This document shows positions 43,751 through 55,561 of a stretch of 58,000 nt of DNA, one piece after another. This DNA comes from Cryptomeria japonica (Eukaryota; Streptophyta; Pinopsida; Cupressales; Cupressaceae), in assembly GCF_030272615.1 (NCBI RefSeq), contig NC_081412.1, forward strand, positions 693,852,083 to 693,910,082, read 5' to 3'. A program made the position numbers and the translations under genes. Below the pieces are notes generated by a model. It was not told the DNA's origin. It saw only the letters and a list, made by a program, of their open reading frames with translations, and ran no database searches. Numbering within the stretch: position 1 is the first letter of the stretch; every line of letters starts with the position of its first letter.

Positions 43751-46749
43751 GGTATGACCCCAAGATGATCTCTAAGATATTCAAAAGTCTCCTTAGGCAA
43801 AGGCTTAGTGAAAATATCTGCAATCTATTCTTTAGTATTCACATAAACCAGTTTTACTTCTTTTTCTTCAACATTCTCTTTTAGAAAATTTAGTTTGATA
43901 GAGACATGTTTAGTTTTATAATATAGTACTAGATTCTTAGATATATCAATTGTTGTTGTATTATCACAATAGATAGTTATAGGTTCTTTGCATTTTACCT
44001 TTATGTCCTTCAACATTTGCTTAAGCCATAATACCTGTGTACAGTTATTTGTTGCTGCAACATATTCTGATTTAGTTGTTGATAAAGATGTGCAACTTTA
44101 TTTCTTACTCAACCAAGAAATTAATCTTCTTCCAAGAAAAAATGCTCCGCCGGTGGTGCTTTTTCTGTCATCTACATCTCCTGCCCAATTTCCATCTGTT
44201 TATACACATAATTCAAAGTTTTCATCTCTAGGATACCATAGGCCAAGATTTGTAGTGTCTTGTAAGTACCGGAAAATCACTTTTACTGCTGATTCATGAT
44301 TTTCTTTAGGATTACTCTAAAATCTTGAAATAATACATACTGCATTCATAATATCAGGTCTTGTTTCTGTCAAATACAATAGACCTCCAATCATGGATTT
44401 GTACCTAGTCGGATTAACAGGTGTAGATTTATCCCTTAGTAATAATTTGTCATTTGTAGTCATAGGTGTGCTTATCGGTTTAGAGTTTTCCATCCCAAAT
44501 TTCTTTAATAACTCCTTCAGGTACTTAGATTGACTCAAGAATATACTTTTATCAGTCTGTGAAATCTTCAATCCTAAAAAGAATTTTATCTCTCCAATCA
44601 TAGACATTTCAAATTCTTGCTGCATTTCAATAGAAAAGTCTTTACATAATCCATCTTCTCCTCCAAAGATTATATCATCAACAAAAACTTCTATAACCAA
44701 GATGTCAGCATTAGTCACTTTATAATATAAATTTCTATCAGCATTACCTTTAGAAAAACCAATCTTCAAAAGGTATTTATCCAATCTAGCATACCAAGCT
44801 CTTGGAGGTTGCTTCAACCCATACAAAGCTTTCCTTAACCTGCAAATCATATCTTTGTTATTTGTCAAAGAAAATCCATCAGGTTTCTCAATGTAAACTT
44901 CTTCTTCAGGATCTCCATTCACAAATGCACATTTAATATCCATTTGATATACTTTATAATTCTTATGTGCTACCAAAGCCAAGACTAATCTAACTGCCTC
45001 AATTCTAGCTACCGGTGCAAAGGTTTCATTATAATCAATTCCTTCTCTCTATGAATATCCCTTACACACTAGTCTTGCTTTATTTCTGATTATGTTACCA
45101 TCTTCATTGAGTTTATTTCTGAATACCCATTTTGTTCCAATTACATTTTTGTCTTTAGGCCGGGGAACTAATGCCCATGTGTTATTCTTCTCAATTTGTT
45201 CTAGTTCTTCTTCCATAGCTTTAATCCAGTGTATATCTTCACATACCTCATTAATTGATGCTGGTTCACTTTCAGAAATAGGACATACCTCTTCATTTGT
45301 CAGTCTTCCTCTTGTCATAACTCCTTGATATTTGTTCCCAATTATTTGATCTTCAGAGTGGTTCAATCTTACATATTGGGGTGTCTTTGTTTGCTACTGT
45401 TCTTTAGTTACAGTGAAATTTTTTAGATGATACCAGTGTACCTAGATCTTCATTCTGTACTGGTGTGTTCAATGTAGGTTCATTTGTCAATATCTCTATT
45501 GCCGGTTTAGAGTCTATATACCTTGAAGTTCCTCTAAACTGTTCATCAATTTTCACATTTGTACTCTCAACAATTTTTAGCAATCTCTTGTTAAAACATC
45601 TATATGTTTTTCTCTTAGATGAATAACCAAGAAATATTCCTTCATCACTTCTAGGATCAAATTTGCCAATATACTCATCTCTTCTAATATAGCATTTGCT
45701 TCCAAATATTATGAAATATTTAAGAGTAGGAGTAATACCAAACCATAGTTCATGAGGGGTCTTACCAGTTTCACCTTTGATGTGAACTTTGTTGAATGTG
45801 TAGACTATTGTGCTTACTGCCTCTCTCCAATATACATGTGGTAGATTTTCTTCTGATAATATACTTCTAGCTGCATCCAAGATAGTTCTATTTTTCCTTT
45901 CTACAACTCCATTCTATTGTGGTGTGCGGGGTGCTGATAACTGTCTTTTGATTCCGTTTACTTCACAAAATATATTAAATTCCTTAGATGTGAGTTCACC
46001 TCCTTGATTTGATCTTAGACATTTGTTTTTCTTACTAGTTTCATTCTCTACCATTGCCTTGAATAGCTTGAATTTCCCAAGTGCTTCTGATTTTTCTCTG
46101 AGAAAAGTAACCCAACACATTCTAGAATAGTCATCAATGATTAGCATGAAATATCTATCACCTTGTAAGCTTTTAGTTCTAGCTGGACCACATAAATCAA
46201 TATGAATTAAGTCAAGAGCATGATTGGATTTTTCTGGAATACTTTTAAATGATGCTCTAACTTGTTTTCCGAATTGACATTCCTTACATACTAGATTGTT
46301 AGGCTTAACAATCTTAGGTAAATCTCTAACTGCTTTAGTTGTACTGATTTTCACAATGTAATCAAAATTTACATGACAGAGTCTCTTATGCCACAGCCAA
46401 CTTTCAACAATATGTGAAATCAAGCATGTCTTTTCATTGTTATTCAAATGAAAGATATTACCTCTAGTTTGATTACCGGTTGCAATCTCCAAACCAATTT
46501 TGTTCATAATAGTGTATTTCCCATTCTTGAATTGTAACTAAAATCCTTTTTCAACTAATTGACCAACACTCAAAAGATTATGCTTTAAACCTTCAACATA
46601 GTAAACGTTGTCAGTATTATTCTTATCATCAAGAGATATAGTACCCTTTCCTTTAATCAAACAAGCTTTATCATCTCCAAATCTTACTAGACCTCCATTA
46701 TATTCCTGAAAAGTCAAGAATTTAATTTTATCACCAGTCATATGATGTG
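43751..46749 (-). pseudogene. D1 pol: protease end, integrase, RT, RNase H
   Basis: On the minus strand from 46749: HMTGDKIKFLTFQEYNGG (after protease), HNLLSVGQLVEKGF, integrase zinc finger (WHKRLCHVNFD...CKECQFGK) and core (LIHIDLCGPA first Asp; LRSNQGGELTSKEF with the second Asp changed to Asn; NGVVERKNRT Glu kept). A frameshift lies near 45370-45410. Then WVFRNKLNEDG, RT (VYQMDIKCAFVNGD, EVFVDDIIFGGEDG intact) and RNase H remnants (ITIYCDNTTTIDISKN), up to LPKETFEYLRDHLGVI at element C. Stops fall at Gln positions (TPQ*NG, GYS*REG, RF*SNP). It is cut by D2 at the protease active site and by C at its end. Confidence 0.88.
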
Positions 46750-47742
46750 TGTTAGGTCTCGGAGACAACTGAGAGGGGGGGTGAATCAGTTGTCTAATAA
46801 ATTTAAACCAAAAACTATTTAACCAAATTAATGCTTAATACCGGTAAACCAGTCAAGTATGCCGATAGATAGTGTTAATAGTAAATTGCTATACCGATAA
46901 GGATTAATGCATGAAACATAAACATAAAGTCATCCACAACACATAACACCAATATTTGTAGGTGGAAACCCTGTAAGGGGAAAAACCATGGTGGGAAACC
47001 TTACCCACAATCAGATGATACTACTACAAATAGTAAGTGTACATAAATGGGGTTTGCACATGCAAAAAGGCCAACAGCCTAGAGCTCACTGCTCAATGAC
47101 AAAATGGGAGTCACATTGACTACAATTGGATGGTTAAATCTAATTAGAATGTACTACACAAAATAGTATTGGTGTAATGTTGATATGCTTCTACAAAAAC
47201 CTACCTTCACCTTCAAATGATGTCTTCGTGTATACCTCTGCTTAATCTCGCATATACCTTCACACAATTCTTTTTCGCATTCCACATTCGATCTTACAAA
47301 TAAGATCTTACATTTATACCATACCCTAAGACCAATTTTAGTAGGTCAACTCTACAAGATATTACAATAAAACATTTTACAAACAATATAATATCTGATG
47401 CAATAACCGATTGAACATGTCAGCTTAATGCATTTACAACAATAATAAATCATCTCCATAGTGTGCCATGCTAAACTGGAAAAGATAAACCTGCTGGTGT
47501 AACCCTAGATAACCCTAGACCTATTAGTTGGTAAAAGAAAATATGCAAATATGAATATACCAATGATTAATTATGCAAAACAAAGTGTCCATATGATGTC
47601 TTCGACATTACCAAGTGTCTTCCATATCTTTCCAAGTATCAGTGATCATTATATCCTACCAGTGAATGTTGTTGGATCTCCAAAGTGCTAGTGTTTCAAT
47701 AGCTGTTGACATCAATGACAAAACCATACCAAAATACCAACA
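46750..47742 (-). repeat. 3' LTR of D2
   Basis: TGTTAGGTCTCGGAGACAAC...AATACCAACA on the plus strand; a deletion relative to the other D LTRs near 47160 (the block ATCTTCATATGTTGGATTCA is missing) explains its shorter 993 bp. Confidence 0.9.
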
Positions 47743-48201
47743 ATCTCCCCCTTTGGCATTGATGGCAACACAAGATGGAAAAACCATCAAAGTGCCAAAA
47801 CAGAAATGCCAAATACTAACAACCAATCAATCTCCTTTAAACAACAATCTCTCCCCCTAGGAGCAACATGTGTTTATCCAAAGATTTGTTTTCAATAGCA
47901 ATCTCTCCTCAAAAGATAATGTGTTTTTCCATAGATATCTCTTCCCCTTTGACATAAAATTCCAAAGTTACAAAAGTCAAGTTCATATACAAAATACAAA
48001 TCAATTCAATATACCAACTACTCCCCCTGAGAAGTAGCTTCCTCATCAAAGACCAGAGTTAAAAGATTTGTCTTTCAATTCTACCGGTTGATGACAATCA
48101 TCAACTGTCTAAGTCTCTACCGGTGGTGGTATGACTCCAAGCTAATCTCTGAGATATTCAAAAGTCTCCTTAGGAAAAGCTTTTGTGAAAATATTTGCAA
48201 G
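47743..48201 (-). other. D2 polypurine tract, 3' UTR and frame end
   Basis: Tract AAAGGGGGAGAT (minus) abuts the LTR at 47743-47754. Further purine runs lie at 47852 and 47944. The pol frame ends around 48060-48150 (LPKETFEYLRD-like end, then HQPVE block, as in D1). Confidence 0.75.
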
Positions 48202-51200
48202 CTATTCTTTAGTATTCACATAAAACAGTTTTATCTCTTTTTCTTCAACTTTTTCCCTTAGAAAATTTAGTTTGATAGAAACATGTTTTGTTTTAGAATG
48301 TAATACCAGATTATTAGATATATCAATTGCTATAGTGTTATCACAATATATAGTAATAGGTTCCTTGCATTTTACCTTTATGTCTTTCAACATTTGCTTA
48401 AGCCATAGTACCTGTGTACAGTTAGTTGTTGTTGCAACATATTCTGATTCTGCTGTTGATAAAGATGTACAACTTTGTTTCTTACTTAACCAAGAAACTA
48501 ATCTCTTTCCAAGAAAGAATGCTCCTCTAGTGGTGCTTTTTCTATCATCCACATCTCCTGCCCAATTTGCATCTGTGTATGCACATAGGTCAAAGTTTTC
48601 ATCTCTAGGATACCATAATCCAAGATTTGCTATGCCTTGTAAGTACCAGAAAATCCTTTTTACTGCTGATTCATGATTTTCCCTAGGATTACTTTGAAAT
48701 ATGGAAACAATACATACAACATTCATAATATCAGGCCTGGTTTGTGTCAAATACAGTAAACCTCCTATCATAGATTTGTATCTAGTTGAATTAACAGGTG
48801 TAGATTCATCCCTTTGAGATAATTTGTCATTTGTAGTCATAGGTGTGCTTATGGGTTTAGAGTTCTCCATCCCAAATTTCTTTAGTAATTCTTTCAAGTA
48901 CTTGGATTGACTCAAAAATATACCTTTATCAGTCTGTGAAAACTACAATCCTAAAAAGAATATTATTTCTCCAATCATAGACATTTCAAATTCTTGCTAC
49001 ATTTTAATAGAAAATTCCTTACATAATCCATCTTCTCCTCCAAAGATTATATCATCAACAAATAGTTCAACAATCAAGATGTCATCATTAGTTATTTTTT
49101 AATATAAATTGCTATCTGTATTTCCTTTAGTAAAACCAATCTTTAAAAGATACTTATCCAACCTTGCATACCAAGCTCTTGGGGCTTGTTTTAATCCATA
49201 CAGAGCTTTTCTTAACCTGCAAACCATATAATTGTCATCTGTCAAAGAAAATCCATCAGGTTGTTCAATATATACTTCCTCTTCAAGATCTCCATTCAAA
49301 AATGCACATTTAATATCCATTTGATAAACTTTGTAGTCCTTGTGAGCTGCAAAAGCTAAGAATAATCTGACTGCCTCAATTCTGGCTATCGGTGCAAAGG
49401 TTTCATTGTAATCAACTCCTTCTTTCTAAGAATATCCCTTACACACTACTCTTGCTTTATTTCTGACAACCTTACCATCTTCATTAAGTTTGTTTCTAAA
49501 TACCCATTTGGTTCCAATTACATTTTTATTTTTAGGCCGGGGAACTAATGTCCAAGTATTATTTTTCTCAATTTGTCCTAATTCTTCTTCCATAGCTTTA
49601 ATCCAAAATTTATCTTCACATGCCTCATTGATAGATGATGGTTCAATTTGAGAAATAAGATATACCTCTTCATTTGCCAATCTTCCTCTTGTCATAACTT
49701 CTTTAAATTTGTTTCCAATTATCTGATCTTCAGAATGATTCAATCTTAAATACCGGGGTGTCTTAGTTTTCTATTGTTCTTCAATTACTGTGGAATCCTC
49801 TGATGATACCAGGGTAACTGGATCTTCATTTTGTACCGGTGGATTTAATGTAGGTTCATTTGTCACAATTTTTGTTGCCGATTCAGAGTCTATATACCTT
49901 GAATTTCCTCTGAATTGTTCATCAATATTTACATTTGTACTCTCAACAATTTTTTGCAATCTCTTATCAAAACATCTATATTCCTTGCTCTTAGATGAAT
50001 AACCAAGAAATATTCCTTCATCACTTCTAGGATCAAATTTTCCAATATACTCATCTCTTCTAATATAACATTTACTTCCAAAATTTTTGAAATACTTAAG
50101 AGTAGGAGTATTACCAAACCATAGTTCATGAGGGGTCTTACTGGTTTCACCTTTGATGTGAACTTTGTTGAATGTATAGACAGTAGTGCTAACTGCCTCT
50201 CTCCAATACACATGAGGTAGATTTGCTTCTAATAACATACTTCTTGCTGCATCCAAGATAGTTTTGTTTTTCCTTTCAACAACTCCATTCTACTGTGGTG
50301 TCCGAGGTGCTGATAACTGTCTTCTGATTCCATTCACTTCACAGAATGTATTAAAGTCCTTAGATGTGAATTCTCCTCCTTGATCTAATCTTAAACGTTT
50401 GATTTTCTTACCAGTTTCATTCTCAACCATTGCTTTGAACAGTTTGAACTTTCCAAGTGCTTCTAATTTTTCTTTGAGAAAAGTAACCCAACACATTCTA
50501 GAATAATCATCAATAATTAGCATGAAATATCTATCACCTTGTAAGCTTTTAGTTCTAGCTAGACCACATAAATCAGTGTGAATCAAATCAAGAGCATTAT
50601 TGGATTTTTCTAGAATACTTTTGAAACTAGCTCTAACGTGCTTTCCAAATTGACATTCCTTACAAAGTGTATTCCGAGGTTTCACAATTTTAGGTAGATC
50701 TCTAACTGCCTTGGAAGTACTGATCTTTACCATGCAATCAAAGTTTACATGACATAGTCTCTTACGCCATAACCAACTTTCATCTATATGTGCAATCAAG
50801 CATGCCTTTTCACTGTTATTCAAATGAAGGATATTACCTCTAGTCTGATTATCGGTTGCAATTTCCAAACCAGTTCTATTCATGATTTTGCATTTTCCAT
50901 TTTTAAATTGTAACTGAAATCCCTTCTCAACTAATTGACCAACACTTAAAAGATTATGCTTTAATCCTTCAACATAGTAGACATTATCAGTGTTATGCTT
51001 ACCATCAAGAGATATTGAACCCTTACCTTTGATTGAACAGGATTTGTCATCTCCAAATCTTACTAAACCTCCATTGTATTCTTGAAAGTTCAAGAATTTA
51101 CCTTTGTCTCCTATCATATGATGTAAGCATCCTGAGTCAATGATCCATTCATCCTTTACTTCAACTTTAGCTACTAGGGCTTGCTTTACAAGTTGAGTAG

Positions 51201-51594
51201 TAGGTGTCGGTTGATCGTTTGTTATAGAAACAAAAACCCATCCATTGTCTACTGGATCCTCATCAGAATCATCAATCACACCTTCATCAGCAATGTAACA
51301 AGATTTGTCTTTGTTCTTCTTAAATCTGTATCTCTGATATTCAGGATTAGGCTTGTATGTTCTTCTAGCTTCTTCTCTTAGTCTAGCATGTCTATCAGGG
51401 CATCTTGAAGCCAAATGACCAATCTTATTGTAGTTGAAACATTTAAAGGGTGCTTTACCTTCATACTTACTTCCAACTGGACCTTTTGGCATTTTTCTTG
51501 CAAATAGTGCTTCAAGTTCTTCAAGCTCTTCATTCTCCTTCCTAGTTTCTTCAAGTTCTCTTGCATAAAAGGCTTTTCCAGTTTGATTTGTCAA
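48202..51594 (-). pseudogene. D2 gag end and pol: protease, integrase, RT, RNase H
   Basis: One frame from 51594 to 48150 with only stops. A zinc knuckle FNYNKIGHLASRC (second Cys changed to Tyr), protease WIIDSGCLHHMIGDKGKF (DSG kept), HNLLSVGQLVEKGF, integrase zinc finger and core (LIHTDLCGLA, LRLDQGGEFTSKDF, NGVVERKN: all three acidic residues kept), RT (VYQMDIKCAFLNGD, FVDDIIFGGEDG) and RNase H ([32 protein letters not shown]). Stops include TPQ*NG (about 50291), GYS*KEG (about 49426) and positions near 49097, 48950 and 48200. Because only nonsense changes separate it from an open frame, the protein family is very clear: Ty1/copia gag-pol. Confidence 0.92.
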
Positions 51595-52264
51595 ATAATA
51601 GAGCAGATGATGTTGATGCTTTAAAAGCCAAATCAGTCTTTATAGTAGCAACAGGACCAAATTCCTTAATTTCAAAGGCTGAAAGTTTTCCAATCAATGT
51701 ATCCCTAGTTATTGATGTATTAGGCATTGTTCTCAACTCATTTATAGCAATAAATTTCATTTTATATGCCAGTGGCAATCCTCTTAAGATTTTTGAAACA
51801 ATTTCATCCTCACTCAGAGTTCCTCCACAACATTTAATACCCAAAACAATTTCATTTACTCTTTCCATAAAAGAAGAAATCCTTTCATCTTCTTCCATTT
51901 TCAGATGTTCATACCTGACTCGGAAGCTTTCAAGTTTTGCAATCTTGACAGTGGAATCTCCTTCATTCAGTGTTTCCAAATGATCCCAAATAGCTTTAGC
52001 AGTAGACCTATCTAATAATCCCATGATTTGTTGATCTGATAATACGCTCAAAAGTGCTTCTCTTTCTTTGCAATCATTCTCTTCATCTTTAGCTAAGGTA
52101 GTTGGAGCAGTCTGACCAGCTACAGCAGCAGTATAACCATTCTTTGTAACTTCCCAGATGTCTTTACCAATGTAATTCAGATGTGTCTCCATCGTGATCT
52201 TCCATATTTCATAGTTGGTTCCATCAAGTTTAGGACTGTCCTTCCTGAAATAATTAGTAGACAT
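51551..52264 (-). pseudogene. D2 gag, N-terminal part
   Basis: Starts MSTNYFRKDSPKLDGTNYEIW at 52264, the copia gag start (DUF4219-like), then the UBN2 helices (AIWDHLETLNEGDSTVKIAK, ERISSFMERVNEIV, KILRGLPLAYKMKF). The frame is open for 237 codons and then shifts in a T run (51574-51577: four T where D1 has three), after which the correct frame continues as 51594 and below. The protein would form the particle shell. Confidence 0.88.
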
Positions 52265-52307
52265 TAGATCTCCTCAAGTTGTTAAACTTCTGCAAAAGAG
52301 GACTAAG

Positions 52308-52320
52308 CTCTGATACCAAT
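52308..52320 (-). other. Primer binding site of D2 (Met type)
   Basis: Plus-strand GCTCTGATACCAAT, i.e. ATTGGTATCAGAGC on the minus strand, next to the LTR. Confidence 0.88.
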
Positions 52321-53335
52321 TTTTAGGTCCCAGGGACAACTGAGAGGGGGGGTGAATCAGTTGTCTAATAAATTTAAACCAAAAACTATTTAACCAACTT
52401 AATTCTTAATACTGGTAAACCAGTCAAGTATGCTGGTAGACAGTGTTAACAATAAATTGCTATACCAGTAAGGATTAATGCATGAAACATAAACATAAAG
52501 TCATCCACAACACATAACACTAATATTTGTATGTGGAAACCTTGTAAGGGGAAAAACCATGATGGGAAACCTTACCCACAATTAGATGATACTACTGCAG
52601 ATAGTAAGTGTACATAAATAGGATGCACACATGTAGAAAGGCCAATAGCCTAGAGCTCACTGCTCAATCACAAAATGGAAGTCACACTAACTACAGTTGG
52701 ATGGTTAGATCCAATAAGAATGTACTGCACAAAATAGCATCTTCATATGTTGGATTCAGTATCAGTGTAATGTTGATATGCTTCTACAAAAACCTAGCTT
52801 CACCTTTAAATGATGTCTTCATGTATACCTCTGCTTAATCTCGCATATACCTTCACACAATTCTTTTTTGCATTCCACATTCAATCTTACAAATAAGATC
52901 TTACTTTTATACCATACCCTAAGACCAATTTTAGTAGGTCGGCTCTACAAGATATTACAATAAAACATTTTACAAACAATATAATATCCGATGTAATAAC
53001 CGATTGAACATGTCGGCTTAATGCATTTACAACAATAATAAATCATCTCCATAGCGTGCCATGCTGATCTGGAAAAGATAAACCTGTCGTTGTAACTCTA
53101 GATAACCCTGGACCTATTTGCCGGTAAAAGCAAATATACAAATATGAATATACCAATGATTAATTCTTCAAAATAAAGTGTCCATACGATGTCTTCGACA
53201 TTACCAAGTGTCTTCCATATCTTTCCAAGTGCCGGTGATCATTATATCCTGCCGGTGAATGTTGTTGGATCTCCAAAGTGCTAGTGTTTCAGTAGGTGTT
53301 GACATCAATGACAAAACCATACCAAAATACCAACA
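52321..53335 (-). repeat. 5' LTR of D2
   Basis: Begins TTTTAGGTCCC where the other three D LTRs have TGTTAGGT, so the terminal TG has changed to TT. It ends AATACCAACA, followed by ATGTG (53336-53340). Confidence 0.9.
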
Positions 53336-54470
53336 ATGTGAACATCCTAAATCAATGATCCATTCCTCCTTAACTTCAATTTTAGCTACCAGGGCCTGCT
53401 CTACCGGCTGAACAGTAGGTGCTGATTGATCTTCTTTTATAGCAACAAAGACCCATCCATTGTCTGTCGGATCCTCATCAGAATCATTAGTGACTCCTTC
53501 ATCAGCAAGATAACAAGACTTCTCTTTATTCTTCTTAAATCTATATCTCTGATATTCAAGGTTAGGCTTGTATGTTCTTCTAGATTCTTCTTTCAATCTT
53601 GCATGTCTATCAGGGCATCTTGAAGCCATATGACCAATCTTATTACAGTTAAAATATTTAAAGGGTGCTTTACCTTCATACTTACTTCCAATTGGACCTT
53701 TAGGCATTTTCCTTGCAAATAGTTCTTCAAGCTCTTCAAGTTCTTCATTTTCTCTCCTACTTTCTTCAATTTCTCTTGCATAAAAGGCTTTCCAATCAGA
53801 CTTGTCAAATGATGATGCAGATGATGTTGATGCCTTAAAAGCTAAATCTGTCTTTATAGTAGCAACAAGACCAAATTCCTCAATTTCAAAAGCTGAAAGT
53901 TTTCCAATCAATGTATCTCTAGTTATTGATGTATTAGGCATTGCACTTAACTCATTTATAGCAGTAACTTTCATTTTGTATGCCAGTGGAAATCCTCTTA
54001 AAACTTTTGAAATAATTTCATCTTTACTTAAGGTTCCTCCACAACATTTAATACCCAAAACAATTTCATTTACTCTTTCCATAAAAGCAGAAATCCTTTC
54101 ATCTTCTTCCATTTTCATACATGACCCGAAAGCTTTCAAGTTTTGCAATTTTGACTATGGAATATCCTTCATTCAATGTTTCCAAATGGTCCCAAATAGC
54201 TTTATTAGTAGATCTATCTAATAATCTCATGATTTGCTGATCTGATAATGCGCTCAAAAGTGCTTCTCTTGCTTTGCAATCAGTTTCTTCATCTTTTCCT
54301 AAAGTTGGTGGATTAGGCTAACCAAGAGTAGGAGTAGTATAGCCATTCTTTGTAACTTCCCAGATATCCTTTCCAATGCAATTTAGATGTGTCTCCATCC
54401 TGATCTTCCATATGCCATAGTTGGTTCCATCAAGTTTAGGATTGTCCTTCCTGAAATAGTTAGAAGACAT
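53336..54470 (-). pseudogene. D1 gag and start of protease
   Basis: Start MSSNYFRKDNPKLDGTNYGIW at 54470. The frame is broken near 54118 by a small deletion (YEHLKMEEDE in D2 has become an out-of-frame MYENGRR), then is open to D2 at 53341. It includes the UBN2-type helices, a knuckle YFNCNKIGHMASRC (first Cys changed to Tyr), an acidic linker and the protease active site as WIIDLGCSH, where Ser is replaced by Leu (DSG to DLG). The frame then runs a short way into the D2 LTR by chance. Confidence 0.87.
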
Positions 54471-54513
54471 TGGATCTCCTCAAGTTGTTAAACTTCTGCA
54501 AAAAGAGGACTAA

Positions 54514-54527
54514 GCTCTAATACCAAT
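54514..54527 (-). other. Primer binding site of D1 (Met type, one change)
   Basis: ATTGGTATTAGAGC on the minus strand; one C-to-T change from TGGTATCAGAGC. Confidence 0.85.
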
Positions 54528-55561
54528 TGTTAGGTCCCGGAGACACTAAGAGAGGGGGGGGGTGAATTAGTTGTCTAATAAATTTAAACCAAAAACAACT
54601 TAACCAAACTTAGTGCTTAATACTGGTAGACAGTTTATCAGTTAATTACAGTACTGATAAAGATTAATGCATGAAACAAAAAGACAATAACATCCACAAC
54701 ACATAACACCAATATTTGTACGTGGAAACCCTATAAGGGGAAAAAACATGGTGGGAAACCTTACCTACAATTAGATGATACTACTGCAGATAGTATGTGT
54801 ATACAATAGGGGGTCTGCACATGCAGAAAGGCCAAGCGCCTAGAGCTCACTGCTCAAACACAAATAGGAGTCACATTGACTACAATTGGATGGTTAAATC
54901 CAATAATGATGTACTGCTCAAAATAACATCTTCATATGCTGGATTCAGTATCGGTGTAGTTCTGATATGTCTTCACAAAAATCTTCATTCAACCTTCAAA
55001 TTATATCTATGTGTATTGCTCTATTTATTCTCGCATATACATTATTACATTCACATTCCACACTTTTTGATCAAATAAGATCTTACATATATACTGAAGC
55101 CTAGGACCAAAATGTATAGGTCGAATTTACAAAAGATATTACAATAAAAACAATTTACAAGTAAAACAATAACCGATGCAATATCCGATTCAACATGTCA
55201 GCTTAATGCATTTACAACATTAATAAATCATCTCCATAGCATGTCGTGCTAGTCAAGAATAGATAAGCATGTCAGTGCTTATCCTGGACCGATTTGTCGA
55301 TAACAACAAATATGCAAACACGAATATACCAATGAATAAATCTTTAAGACAAAGTGTCCAAACGATGTCTTTGACATAGCCAAGTGTTTTCCATCTCATT
55401 CCAAGTGTTGTTGAACAATATATCCTACCACTGAACAAGATACCGGTGACTGTGCATAAGTCACTAGCTTGCTGATGAACATTACCAATTCTCCAAGTTC
55501 CAGAGTTGATAAGTGTTGACATCAATGACAAAATCATATCAACATATCGAAAATACCAACA
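54528..55561 (-). repeat. 5' LTR of D1
   Basis: TGTTAGGTCCCGGAGACACT...AATACCAACA, 1034 bp, followed by GTGTA (55562-55566), where element E resumes. Confidence 0.9.

Larger units (their letters stand above)
46750..53335 (-). mobile_element. Element D2: Ty1/copia element, same family as D1 and nested in it
   Basis: LTRs 46750-47742 (3') and 52321-53335 (5'), duplication ATGTG at 46745-46749 and 53336-53340. 6586 bp, uninterrupted, with primer site, gag, pol and polypurine tract on the minus strand. It entered D1 between gag and the protease active site (WIIDLGCSH | HMTGD). It is the most complete D copy and serves as the reference for D1. Confidence 0.92.
27967..55561 (-). mobile_element. 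Element D1: Ty1/copia retrotransposon, split by C and D2
   Basis: LTRs 27967-29019 (3') and 54528-55561 (5'), both TGTTAGGTCCC...ACCAACA on the plus strand, with flanks GTGGA and GTGTA (one mismatch). On the minus strand: Met-type primer site, gag, protease, integrase, RT, RNase H and polypurine tract. The pieces are 54470-53341 (gag), 46744-43756 (protease to RNase H) and 29389-29020 (tail). Removing C (14.4 kb) and D2 (6.6 kb) leaves about 6.6 kb, a normal copia length. The gene order protease-integrase-RT defines copia. Confidence 0.9.

Noticed and set aside
51561-51983. Plus-strand frames of about 140 codons at 51561 and 53802 with similar sequence
   Set aside because: They are antisense to copia gag of D2 and D1; similarity follows from the homologous gag genes.
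52308-52320. tRNA-like sequences at primer sites
   Set aside because: They are short complements of tRNA 3' ends adjoining LTRs, not tRNA genes; no cloverleaf is present.
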